The notes beneath the pieces were generated by a model that saw nothing but the letters and a program-made list of their open reading frames with translations, was not told the DNA's origin and searched no databases. Of a stretch of DNA of 64,000 nt, positions 55,064 through 62,461 are shown piece by piece; positions within the stretch are counted from its first letter, which is position 1; each line of letters starts with the position of its first letter. The translations under genes and the position numbers were made by a program. The stretch comes from Zobellia alginiliquefaciens. GTDB lineage: Bacteria > Bacteroidota > Bacteroidia > Flavobacteriales > Flavobacteriaceae. The stretch lies in contig NZ_CP119758.1 in assembly GCF_029323795.1 (NCBI RefSeq), forward strand, positions 620,001-684,000. The letters run 5' to 3'.

Positions 55064-56359
55064 CTATTCACCAGCTTGGACTACAGTAAAATCGAATTCT
55101 TCCGCAATATCTTCAGAAATTTCGTCAATAGTTTCCGCTGTAACATCCCATAATCCGTTATCACCATCATTCATTAACTCTGCAATAAGCTCATCTGATT
55201 CCGTCTTCGTAAAATAAGCTTCATCCGTACCGGGTTGACGGGTAAAACGTAGGCTATAGATAAAACCGTACGCTTCAGAAAGTGCATGAAAGGCACTACC
55301 GTAGTTGGGAGTTTCGGCTGCTAAGGTGGCTTTAGCCTGTTGTAAATAGTAAACTCCTCTAACAGCGATTACTTGTGATATTTTACCTCTAATAATTTCG
55401 ACTTGCGCATCACGAACATCATAGTCCCCAGCTACAATTGCAGCACGACCTAATTTAAATGCTTGAAAAATATCATCAGCAATACCGGAAAAATCTGAAT
55501 CCTCTTCAAGCTTACCTATATACTCGTTCAAAAATTTATCCGCACCCAAATCTGCATTAGGATCAGATGCATCTGCATTAAGGCCGTAAACATAGCCGTA
55601 TGCCTCATCCCATTTGTGTTCCATATTGGTATAGGAATTGCCTTCCAATACCGTGCCCGCATCGTTGTCTTCACGGTTAGAACCTTCGTCCAACACTGCT
55701 GTACTTAAATAATTGTTTAAAGCCTGATCGGTCATCAATGCCCCAATCAATCCTTTTGCAAACAATTGGTTGTATTCCAAACCTTTAGCATTTACGTAAC
55801 GGGTACTTTCCCCATCGGCCAATTGACCGGCTGTTCCTGCTTCAGCAGCCACTTCCCAGTTTGTGAATACTTCATTTACCTGCCCCTCTATCCAAGATTC
55901 AAAATCAGCACGAATAAGTGTCTGATCGGTAGCGTTTGTTGCGAAGTAATCGGCTGAAGCTGCAGTTTTACTACGTAGACTTTTATCGGAAGCATTTAAA
56001 TCTGTATCTTCAAAATCCGCCGCGCCTTCTTCATGGGCATACATAGACTTCAAGGATTCAGCAGTATTTGTACTAGTGGTAAACTCACCTAATAGCTCAT
56101 GAGCCATTAATATTCGTGTGGTTTGACCGCTAAAACTTACTGTAGACTCCCCGTCTCTTTCAAAAGAATAACTCGCAGGGTTTTCTATAGCCGTTTCACA
56201 TGGTGTACAACTACCGCCACAATCTATTCCAGTCTCGTCTCCGTTCATAATATTGTCGAAACAGGTCTCCTCCGGAATCTGAACCGCATTATCATCAGAT
56301 TCACAAGATGCTAACAACAATACTGAACTTGCTGCTATGGAAAAAAATACACTTCTCAT
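55064..56359 (-). CDS. DUF4856 domain lipoprotein
   Basis: This 431-residue lipoprotein has a signal with lipobox VLLLASC (Cys 19). A short Cys-rich segment follows (CFDNIMNGDETGIDCGGSC, then PC) of a kind often seen near the N-terminus of flavobacterial surface lipoproteins. The rest is helical with YSFERDGESTVSFSGQT at its start, matching DUF4856. Members are found next to imelysins and TonB receptors in Bacteroidota, and a metal-acquisition role is suspected but unproven. It is first in the series behind a conserved 14-bp box, and is followed by a strong hairpin that may make it the most transcribed member. Confidence 0.85.
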   Translation of the reverse strand: MRSVFFSIAASSVLLLASCESDDNAVQIPEETCFDNIMNGDETGIDCGGSCTPCETAIENPASYSFERDGESTVSFSGQTTRILMAHELLGEFTTSTNTAESLKSMYAHEEGAADFEDTDLNASDKSLRSKTAASADYFATNATDQTLIRADFESWIEGQVNEVFTNWEVAAEAGTAGQLADGESTRYVNAKGLEYNQLFAKGLIGALMTDQALNNYLSTAVLDEGSNREDNDAGTVLEGNSYTNMEHKWDEAYGYVYGLNADASDPNADLGADKFLNEYIGKLEEDSDFSGIADDIFQAFKLGRAAIVAGDYDVRDAQVEIIRGKISQVIAVRGVYYLQQAKATLAAETPNYGSAFHALSEAYGFIYSLRFTRQPGTDEAYFTKTESDELIAELMNDGDNGLWDVTAETIDEISEDIAEEFDFTVVQAGE

Positions 56360-56435
56360 TATAATTTTAGTTTAGTTATTTAATTTTTCATTGAATTTGG
56401 CGGTGAAACTAGTGCATCAAATCGACTAAAACAAG

Positions 56436-56449
56436 TTTATTTAGATTAA
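56436..56449 (-). promoter_or_regulatory. 14-bp box facing the DUF4856 gene
   Basis: TTTATTTAGATTAA on the plus strand, so TTAATCTAAATAAA on the minus strand, in the same orientation toward its gene as the copy at 56535. It lies about 77 bases before the DUF4856 ATG. A candidate metal-repressor operator (Fur or DtxR type); the regulator is not identified. Confidence 0.55.
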
Positions 56450-56534
56450 GTACAAATAATGTAGCGGAAACACTTATAGCTAAATACGCGCAAAATTGAA
56501 CGATTGAACAAAAATTAATAATACTTATTTATAT

Positions 56535-56548
56535 TTAATCTAAATAAA
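56535..56548 (+). promoter_or_regulatory. 14-bp box facing the small Cys-rich gene
   Basis: TTAATCTAAATAAA, the exact inverse copy of 56436-56449. It ends 5 bases before the -7 element TACATTTG, so a bound protein would block polymerase. Confidence 0.6.
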
Positions 56549-56553
56549 AATAC

Positions 56554-56561
56554 TACATTTG
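56554..56561 (+). promoter_or_regulatory. -7 element of the small Cys-rich gene
   Basis: TACATTTG matches TAnnTTTG, 31 bases before the ATG at 56593, with the 14-bp box directly upstream in the spacer. Confidence 0.55.
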
Positions 56562-56592
56562 AAATGCATACTATAACCATATAATTAATTCT

Positions 56593-56958
56593 ATGGAAGA
56601 TATAAACCCCATTTACCACAACCCGTTTGGTGTAGCATTTCAATGGAAACGAAACACCGTCAAAGACCCAAAAAAAGTGCAAATTGTTTTTAGGGATACC
56701 GGCCTACTACTTACCCAGAGCGAGCTTTTGCAATTCAAGAAAAATATTGAGTGTACCCAGAAAATGAATTCGCCATGCGAAGAGTGCCATCAGCATGACA
56801 CTTGTAGGTCACTATTGTTGGATACGCCCGCACCCCAGATAACCTTAGCCATGAACAGAACTGAGCTGGATGCCGTTCACGATCTGATTGACGGTACGCT
56901 ATTTCAGCTGAACCTAGATAGCTATCTAAACCATATGTGCGGTAAGAACAATTATTAG
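56593..56958 (+). CDS. Small Cys-rich protein divergent from the iron-type locus
   Basis: This 121-residue cytoplasmic protein has no signal peptide and no family I recognise. Cys54, Cys62, Cys65, His66, His68 and Cys71 form a C-x7-C-x2-CHQH-x2-C cluster (CTQKMNSPCEECHQHDTC), a likely metal or iron-sulfur site; Cys116 lies near the end. The rest is a short alpha/beta domain. It is divergent from the DUF4856-imelysin operon and carries the same 14-bp box over its promoter, so it is probably co-regulated by the same metal-responsive repressor. Its last 4 bases overlap the convergent HMG-CoA lyase gene. Confidence 0.75.
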   Translation: MEDINPIYHNPFGVAFQWKRNTVKDPKKVQIVFRDTGLLLTQSELLQFKKNIECTQKMNSPCEECHQHDTCRSLLLDTPAPQITLAMNRTELDAVHDLIDGTLFQLNLDSYLNHMCGKNNY

Positions 56959-57821
56959 TGGTAAACGGAAAACAACTCCGTTGCTTTATTGTAGGCCGCC
57001 TCAAACACCATCCAATTGACACCAGAATCCGCTTTTTCAGTAGTAAAATAGGATAGCATCTTCTCGGTAGGCATATTACCGGTAAGGTCATCTTTTGCCA
57101 TTGGGCAGCCCCCAAAACCCTGAACGGCGCCATCAAATCTACGACAACCGGATTTGTATGCGGCATCTACCTTCTCATGCCATTTGGCAGGTGTTGTGTG
57201 CAAATGGGCTCCAAATTCTATTTCTGGGTATCTAGGAATCAGTTGTGAGAAAAGATATTCTATTACCTCTGGTGTAGACGAGCCTACGGTATCTGAAAGG
57301 GATAAAATTTTAGCGCCCATTCCGCTTAACTTTTCTGTCCATTCCCCAACAATATCCACATCCCACGGGTCGCCATAAGGGTTCCCGAAACCCATAGAAA
57401 TATAGGTAACGACCTCTTTACCCGATGCATCGGCAATGTTCAGTATTTCCTGAAGAATTTCTACGGATTGGTCAATGGTCTTATGCGTATTCCGCATCTG
57501 AAAATTTTCGGAAATAGAAAACGGATATCCTAGGTACTGTATTTCCGGATGTTTGCACGCGTCTTCCGCGCCCCTCACATTTGCTACAATACTTAAGAGT
57601 TTACTTTTTGTATTGGAAAGGTCAAGTTTTGACAGCACCTCTGCCGTATCTACCATTTGCGGAATTGCTCTTGGTGAAACAAAACTCCCAAAATCTATAG
57701 TATCAAAACCGCAACCTAAGAGCGATTGAATGTATTTTACCTTTTCATTAGTGGGAATAAAAGGTTTGATGCCTTGCATAGCATCTCTAGGACATTCAAT
57801 AACCTTTACCTTTTCTATCAT
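56955..57821 (-). CDS. Hydroxymethylglutaryl-CoA lyase
   Basis: This 288-residue TIM-barrel enzyme cleaves HMG-CoA to acetyl-CoA and acetoacetate in leucine and ketone-body catabolism. It opens IECPRDAMQGIKPFIPT with the metal-binding Asp and the Arg of the family (ECPRD replaces the more usual DxxRDG). ISMGFGNPYGD, LSDTVGSS, GAHLHTTP and the signature GCPMAKDDLTGNMPTE with its catalytic Cys are present. The start at 57821 is the first Met and lies 35 bases after a TAATTTTG -7 element. The order of neighbours does not show a leucine operon. Confidence 0.93.
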   Translation of the reverse strand: MIEKVKVIECPRDAMQGIKPFIPTNEKVKYIQSLLGCGFDTIDFGSFVSPRAIPQMVDTAEVLSKLDLSNTKSKLLSIVANVRGAEDACKHPEIQYLGYPFSISENFQMRNTHKTIDQSVEILQEILNIADASGKEVVTYISMGFGNPYGDPWDVDIVGEWTEKLSGMGAKILSLSDTVGSSTPEVIEYLFSQLIPRYPEIEFGAHLHTTPAKWHEKVDAAYKSGCRRFDGAVQGFGGCPMAKDDLTGNMPTEKMLSYFTTEKADSGVNWMVFEAAYNKATELFSVYH

Positions 57822-57855
57822 TCAAGTGAGTTTCTACTAGGCTTATAAACCTACT

Positions 57856-57863
57856 CAAAATTA
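57856..57863 (-). promoter_or_regulatory. -7 element of the HMG-CoA lyase gene
   Basis: The minus strand reads TAATTTTG, matching TAnnTTTG, between the LysE stop and the lyase ATG. No -33 box is clear. Confidence 0.4.
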
Positions 57864-57866
57864 GCA

Positions 57867-58493
57867 TTATTTATCCGATACTAGAATATAGACCGCAATA
57901 CCAACAAACACAATGATTTGAAGCCATTTTAGATAAACTCCAACCTTGGAATTCTCTTTAAAATACGCCGAAATGCTACCGGACAGTATAGCTATCAGAC
58001 TAAAAACTATAGTAGAAATAAACATAAAAAGCAGCCCTAAAATATAAAACTGAATTGTGGTATTTATCTCTTCACTAAACAGAAACCCGGGAAAGAATGC
58101 CAAGAAAAAAATAGTAACCTTAGGGTTCAGAACGTTCATTATAAACCCTTGCTTAAACAACTGCCACAGTCCTTTTTTGGGCACCGCTCCTTCCGTTAAC
58201 TCCAAGTCACCACTGCTCTTAAATACCTTGAACGCCAAGTAAAAAAGGTACAGCGTCCCTAATAGTTTAATACCAAAAAACAAGGTCTCACTCTCCTTAA
58301 TAATGACAGAAACCCCAAAAGCAAGTAAACTGGTATGCACCAAACACCCCGAAATTAAACCAGCGGTGGTTGCCAGCCCATATTTTTTACCATTTACCAA
58401 ACTTTGCATTAAAACATAGATATTATCCGGACCAGGGGAAATTGACAAAGCCGCGGTAGCCAACATAAAAGTGTAAAGGGTTTCGTAATTCAC
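57867..58493 (-). CDS. LysE/RhtB family amino acid exporter
   Basis: This 208-residue inner-membrane protein has six hydrophobic segments. The first holds the family signature SISPGPDNIYVLMQSLVNGKKYGLATTAGL. A later segment (LNPKVTIFFLAFFPGFL) carries the conserved NPK near the fourth helix. Family members export amino acids such as lysine, threonine or homoserine lactone. The substrate here cannot be told. It lies 45 bp upstream of the HMG-CoA lyase gene on the same strand, but the lyase may have its own promoter. Confidence 0.93.
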   Translation of the reverse strand: MNYETLYTFMLATAALSISPGPDNIYVLMQSLVNGKKYGLATTAGLISGCLVHTSLLAFGVSVIIKESETLFFGIKLLGTLYLFYLAFKVFKSSGDLELTEGAVPKKGLWQLFKQGFIMNVLNPKVTIFFLAFFPGFLFSEEINTTIQFYILGLLFMFISTIVFSLIAILSGSISAYFKENSKVGVYLKWLQIIVFVGIAVYILVSDK

Positions 58494-58710
58494 TGTAATG
58501 CTATTCTGTGTTGTTTTTAAATGTAATATTCAATGATAAAAAATTGCCTTGGAAACTTTCGTGTGGGCACTAAAGTAACTACTCTTTTTTATATCTTGTC
58601 ATAAATTCAGGCTTCAACGGATTATTTAGTTATATCCTGTCTTTTTTTGACGGTTGCAATTTCCCGCATGCAAGACCGCAAAAGTAATTGCATCTCAAAA
58701 TAATTAGGAC

Positions 58711-59130
58711 ATGAAACCAAGTTACATCACATTTACCTTAAGTCTAGTTTTAGTATCATTGCTTTTATTGGCTTTTGAAACTCGTAACGACCCCAAACCA
58801 ACACCTGAAACTTTCATGCAAAAAGATAGCTTATTACGCCATGTGGTATTGTTCAAATTTAAACCGGGAACCTCTGCTGAAGACATTAAAAAAGTAGAAG
58901 ATGCCTTTTCTGCCCTACCCTCAAAGATTCCGCAAATAGTGGGTTACGAATGGGGATTGAACAATAGCCCCGAAGGTTTAAACGATGGTTTTACCCATTG
59001 TTTTTTTCTTACTTTTAATAGCGAAGAAGACCGTGCCATTTACTTACCTCACCCAGACCACAAAGCGTTTGGAGAAGTTTTAGGCCCGCATTTGGGTGGT
59101 GTTTTGGTTGTTGATTATTGGAGTAAGTGA
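58711..59130 (+). CDS. Secreted Dabb (stress-responsive A/B barrel) protein
   Basis: This 139-residue protein has an N-terminal hydrophobic segment (ITFTLSLVLVSLLLLAFE), a signal peptide or anchor, then one Dabb domain. Diagnostic parts are LLRHVVLFKFKPGTSAEDI, VGYEWGLNNSPEGLNDGFTHCFFLTF and YLPHPDHKAFGEVLGPHL. Dabb domains form dimeric ferredoxin-like barrels. Some are enzymes, but most have no proven activity. It is a single gene. The 216-bp upstream gap contains a 7-bp inverted repeat (TGCAATT/AATTGCA) near 58655-58692. Confidence 0.9.
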   Translation: MKPSYITFTLSLVLVSLLLLAFETRNDPKPTPETFMQKDSLLRHVVLFKFKPGTSAEDIKKVEDAFSALPSKIPQIVGYEWGLNNSPEGLNDGFTHCFFLTFNSEEDRAIYLPHPDHKAFGEVLGPHLGGVLVVDYWSK

Positions 59131-59169
59131 TACTTTTTTTGATTGAACTAAGCCTTTTTCATAGGAGGA

Positions 59170-59880
59170 CTACTGATTGTTGCTTGTATTATTTTCTTTC
59201 ATGTGTTCAAAAGGACGATTAATCTTACCTCCACACAGTTCAATAAAAGTCTGAAAATCAAAAACAATCTTGTCTATAAAGTCGTTCTTATTCAATTCTA
59301 TTAGTTTTATTTCTTCTTGCTTTGTTTCTAAAAAAAATAAAGTTTCAACAAGAGTTTCTCTAAAGGAATGTCCACCTTTGTCAGTACGGGTTATATCTCC
59401 ATCATAATGAACCAAACAATTTCTAAGACTCCCAAGTTCAGGAATTGTACTTGACAAATAAGAAGGGTATTTTAATTCATACTTTTTGTTTAGAACAAAA
59501 AGTGAAAACCTTATATTCATAAAAGAAGTAGAACTATTATAATTTTCTTTTTTATCTTCATTCCATAATAATTTTTCACGTCTTAAATATTTATTCCAAA
59601 ACCCATTTTGATTAACTTCTAGCTCTGTAAGACCATCTTTAATTCTAATAAAGTCTTGAATAAAGGATTCGAAAAGATTAACCAAATAAACTATTTGCAT
59701 TTTTTGAGATGCTCCAACTCCTTGTTTATTTAGCCCAATCACTGAATTTTTATATTTAGAATCGGCTAAATAATTTAAAACATCATTGCCATTTTTTATC
59801 AATTCCGACATCCATCCGATTTCATTTCCTATACGTTTAGCATATCCCTGACAAAGTATATCCAATTGTTCCTGTTTCAT
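59170..59880 (-). CDS. HEPN-motif protein, possible RNase or defence protein
   Basis: I do not recognise a named family. The first Met in frame is at 59919, but MKQEQLDILCQGYAKRIG at 59880 is a better start and gives 236 residues. The protein is helical and soluble. It contains SLRNCLVHYDGD, an exact RN-x3-H form of the HEPN signature R-x4-6-H, placed in a helix as in HEPN nucleases. QIVYLVNLFESFIQDFI upstream fits the first HEPN helices. HEPN proteins are often RNA-cleaving toxins or defence effectors. It lies just beyond a ParDE-type pair and looks like part of a small accessory island between core genes. The lack of an obvious MNT antitoxin leaves the role open. Confidence 0.6.
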   Translation of the reverse strand: MKQEQLDILCQGYAKRIGNEIGWMSELIKNGNDVLNYLADSKYKNSVIGLNKQGVGASQKMQIVYLVNLFESFIQDFIRIKDGLTELEVNQNGFWNKYLRREKLLWNEDKKENYNSSTSFMNIRFSLFVLNKKYELKYPSYLSSTIPELGSLRNCLVHYDGDITRTDKGGHSFRETLVETLFFLETKQEEIKLIELNKNDFIDKIVFDFQTFIELCGGKINRPFEHMKENNTSNNQ

Positions 59881-60006
59881 TTTTGTTTTGCTTAAAACTA
59901 ATGCCTGAGCGATGAACAATACTGAAGCAAATTAGCGTTTGTTTTCCACTATGTAAATAGACATATCTTTTGGTTTCCTTTTTTCTTTGACCAGTTAAAA
60001 GCAAAA

Positions 60007-60023
60007 TCCCAAAGATTTTGGGA
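60007..60023 (-). terminator. Weak hairpin after the ParE gene
   Basis: TCCCAAA (60007-60013) pairs with TTTGGGA (60017-60023) around a 3-base loop, with TTTTGCTTTT following on the minus strand. A modest terminator for the toxin-antitoxin pair. Confidence 0.5.
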
Positions 60024-60112
60024 CCTCTTTAAAATATGCAAAACCCTGAGATTAAAACTTTAACCCGAATTATTTAGTGATAGTTCGGACAACAGTATTT
60101 TGGCCTATAAGC

Positions 60113-60400
60113 TTAAAGTATATTTTTTAAATCCTGTCTGCCGACAATTGCCATTATTTCTACGGTGTTACCATTAATTTTATAGTAAATACTATCGACA
60201 CCACATACACACCGCTTATATCCCTTTTTTATAAAATCAACTGCTTCGAATGAATAGGGACTTTGAGCAATGATGTTGAAGTACTCAAAAAAAGAATCAA
60301 AGTATTTGTCAGCTTGGACCATTCCAAACTTTTTTACTCCATATCGATGAATTCGTATCAAGTCATCTTTTGCAGCGTTGCTTAGTCTATAATCAGCCAT
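60113..60400 (-). CDS. ParE/RelE superfamily toxin
   Basis: This 95-residue protein matches the ParE-like branch. It begins YRLSNAAKDDLIRIHRYGVKKFG and ends KINGNTVEIMAIVGRQDLKNIL, with YKRCVCGVDSIYYKI forming the central beta strands. ParE-type toxins poison gyrase, while RelE types cut mRNA on the ribosome. The residues here fit the ParE type (IVGRQD near the end). Its start is 3 bp after the antitoxin stop, a typical type II arrangement. The function is inferred from family and context. Confidence 0.9.
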   Translation of the reverse strand: MADYRLSNAAKDDLIRIHRYGVKKFGMVQADKYFDSFFEYFNIIAQSPYSFEAVDFIKKGYKRCVCGVDSIYYKINGNTVEIMAIVGRQDLKNIL

Positions 60401-60403
60401 TAA

Positions 60404-60631
60404 TTATGACTTGGCTTGCGCTAAAATTTGTTCCTTGCTATCATTGGAGAATCCACTATTCTCGGCTTTATCTAATTTAGCCTTAATCCAGTCTATTTCG
60501 ATTTGCTGCTTTCTTGCCTGTCTAATTAAATCGTTAACGAGTTCACTTTTACTGGAATATTCTTGGGTGTCAACCTGTGATTTTAACCACTCATCATTTG
60601 GTTGTGTAAATGAAATGCTCTGTCTTGTCAT
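60404..60631 (-). CDS. ParD-like ribbon-helix-helix antitoxin
   Basis: The start is at 60631 (MTRQSISFTQPNDEWLKSQV), giving 75 residues; the frame runs on to 60682 but the added residues are not typical. The N-terminal RQSISFTQP strand and SSKSELVNDLIRQARKQQ helices form a ribbon-helix-helix DNA-binding domain, and the C-terminal tail (DWIKAKLDKAENSGFS) would wrap the toxin. It is upstream of and co-transcribed with the ParE gene, and should autoregulate the pair. The 5' region is 97 bp from pyrD. Confidence 0.88.
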   Translation of the reverse strand: MTRQSISFTQPNDEWLKSQVDTQEYSSKSELVNDLIRQARKQQIEIDWIKAKLDKAENSGFSNDSKEQILAQAKS

Positions 60632-60728
60632 GAGAGTAAATTTATTTGATGTAAATATACACCAAAAACGAACCAATTGCAAATTTCTAATTATATTGGC
60701 AACAGTTGTACAAACGTACCTTGTTGCT

Positions 60729-61763
60729 CTACCCCTTCAAAATAGCTTTATTAATCCTCTTTATCACAGCTGGACCTTCATAGATAAAACCGGTGTACAA
60801 TTGAATAAGGTCTGCACCGGCTTCTAACTTTTCTAGTGCATCTTTTTCCGAGTGTATGCCTCCTACTCCAATGATCGGGAAAGCTTTATTGCTTTTATCT
60901 GCCAAGAAACGGATTACCTCTGTACTTCTATTGGTCAATGGTTTTCCGCTTAATCCCCCCATTTCTTTGGTAAGTGACTCTTCAGATTTTAAATCTTTAC
61001 GCTCAATTGTTGTGTTGGTAGCTATAACACCGTCAATTTTAGTATCGGCTACGATAGCAATAATATCCAATAATTGGTCGTCCGTTAAGTCAGGAGCTAT
61101 TTTTAGAAGAATAGGCTTTTCTTTTTGTTGCTTCTGCGAGGCCAAGCTTGTATTTTCTTTTTTCAATTCTAGCAAAAGAGCCGTAAGCGGTTCTTTATCT
61201 TGAAGCTCCCGAAGTCCTGGAGTATTGGGAGAACTCACGTTAACCACAAAGTAGTCCACATGGTCAAACAGCGCATTAAAACAGATAAGATAATCGGAAA
61301 CGGCATCTTCATTGGGCGTTACCTTGTTCTTACCAATATTACCGCCTATTAGCACTTTGTGCTCTTTTTTTAAACGCTTTACGGCATCAACAACACCCAT
61401 ATTATTAAAGCCCATTCGGTTCACTATGGCCTGATCCGGCTTTAACCTAAACAATCTTGTCTTTGGATTTCCAGGTTGTGGCTTGGGCGTAAGTGTGCCT
61501 ATCTCAACAAATCCGAACCCGAAATTAGATAGTTCATTGTACAGTTTGGCATCCTTATCAAAACCAGCGGCCAGACCTACAGGGTTTTTAAACTTTATAC
61601 CAAAAACTTCCTTTTCCAAACGGGGGTCTTCTATTTTGTAGATAGCTCTAAAAATTCCTGAAAAACCGATTTTACAAAGAAAACGAACTAAAGAAAAAGT
61701 AACATGATGGGCTTTTTCCGCGTCTAGCGAGAAAAGTAATGGCTGAAGGAAGGTCTTATACAT
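60729..61763 (-). CDS. pyrD: Dihydroorotate dehydrogenase (quinone)
   Basis: This class 2 enzyme oxidises dihydroorotate to orotate in pyrimidine synthesis and passes electrons to membrane quinone. The start is at 61763 ([20 protein letters not shown]), giving 344 residues; the frame continues to 61793 but a -7 element at 61783-61790 lies inside that stretch. The N-terminal amphipathic helices fit class 2. FMN-binding motifs include [30 protein letters not shown] and [12 protein letters not shown] with the catalytic Ser, and the end has [31 protein letters not shown]. It is monocistronic. Confidence 0.96.
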   Translation of the reverse strand: MYKTFLQPLLFSLDAEKAHHVTFSLVRFLCKIGFSGIFRAIYKIEDPRLEKEVFGIKFKNPVGLAAGFDKDAKLYNELSNFGFGFVEIGTLTPKPQPGNPKTRLFRLKPDQAIVNRMGFNNMGVVDAVKRLKKEHKVLIGGNIGKNKVTPNEDAVSDYLICFNALFDHVDYFVVNVSSPNTPGLRELQDKEPLTALLLELKKENTSLASQKQQKEKPILLKIAPDLTDDQLLDIIAIVADTKIDGVIATNTTIERKDLKSEESLTKEMGGLSGKPLTNRSTEVIRFLADKSNKAFPIIGVGGIHSEKDALEKLEAGADLIQLYTGFIYEGPAVIKRINKAILKG

Positions 61764-61782
61764 GAACGTGGTTGTGTTTGCG

Positions 61783-61790
61783 CAAAAATA
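61783..61790 (-). promoter_or_regulatory. -7 element of pyrD, decides its start
   Basis: The minus strand reads TATTTTTG, with TTTC 19 bases upstream as a weak -33 box. It places transcription start near 61776, before the ATG at 61763. Confidence 0.5.
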
Positions 61791-61877
61791 CAAACTTACC
61801 CCTAGTATAGAAACTACTTCCTACTATTTTTAAAATTGGAAATGGTTGTAAAAAATTGAATAGTAAATTACTAACGC

Positions 61878-62315
61878 TTATTCTTCCTCAACCGGTGTTT
61901 CATAGGTCTTTGGAACTACCTTTATTGGTATACGTATGGCTTCGTTACAAAGCTGAAGATAACGCTCGTACTGCTTCATATTAAAAACGGACAAAAGTTG
62001 TTTGTCACTATCATAAGCAGCTCGTACCAATTCCTGCTGTAAAGCTCGGTATTTTTCGGCCAGTTTAATAAGGTCTTCTTCAGTACTCTGTGGATGTTGG
62101 GCCAATAGTTTTTCTATCTGTTCTTCTAAACTCTTTGTTGTTACGGCCAATTCCCCTTGCAAAGCCTCCATAATTCCAATCTGTTCCTCATTTAACTGAA
62201 AAATAGTTTTGATGGTATCACTGTTTTTTCCGCCAATATCCAATGTACAATTTTGGGCATTTCCCACAGAAAAAAACATTAAGCATACTATAAAACCATA
62301 CATCTTACGAAACAT
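61878..62315 (-). CDS. Small periplasmic helical protein
   Basis: This 145-residue protein has a signal peptide (MFRKMYGFIVCLMFFSVGNAQ). The mature protein is helical with FQLNEEQIGIMEALQGELAVTT, LEEQIEKLLAQHPQSTEEDL and VFNMKQYERYLQLCNEA. The layout recalls the Spy/CpxP-type periplasmic chaperones and the LTxxQ-like helices, but the LTxxQ motif is not clear, so I do not name it. Two Cys (residues 23 and about 128) could pair. It is a single gene 114 bp from pyrD, with a terminator-flanked TonB receptor gene upstream. Confidence 0.7.
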   Translation of the reverse strand: MFRKMYGFIVCLMFFSVGNAQNCTLDIGGKNSDTIKTIFQLNEEQIGIMEALQGELAVTTKSLEEQIEKLLAQHPQSTEEDLIKLAEKYRALQQELVRAAYDSDKQLLSVFNMKQYERYLQLCNEAIRIPIKVVPKTYETPVEEE

Positions 62316-62404
62316 ACTACTTTGTTTAAAATTTGATTCCGTTTATATAAACAACAATTTAGGTGAAAAATTATATTTCTTCTGTGTATGACTCTTTTAT
62401 AGCA

Positions 62405-62436
62405 AAAAAAAGACCGCCCTTCCGGACGGTCTTTCT
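62405..62436. terminator. Terminator of the TonB receptor gene
   Basis: AAAGACCG (62409-62416) pairs with CGGTCTTT (62427-62434) around a GC-rich loop. A-runs on one side and T-runs on the other make it act on the minus strand and possibly both ways. Confidence 0.8.
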
Positions 62437-62461
62437 CAAATTAATTTAAATTCTTACTGCT

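Noticed and set aside
58655-58692. TGCAATT/AATTGCA inverted repeat before the Dabb gene
   Set aside because: Only 7 bp with a 24-base gap in an AT-rich spacer, so it may be chance. Not counted as an operator.
60411-60827. A 138-residue plus-strand frame across the ParD gene and pyrD end
   Set aside because: It is antisense to two well-supported genes and shows no domain.
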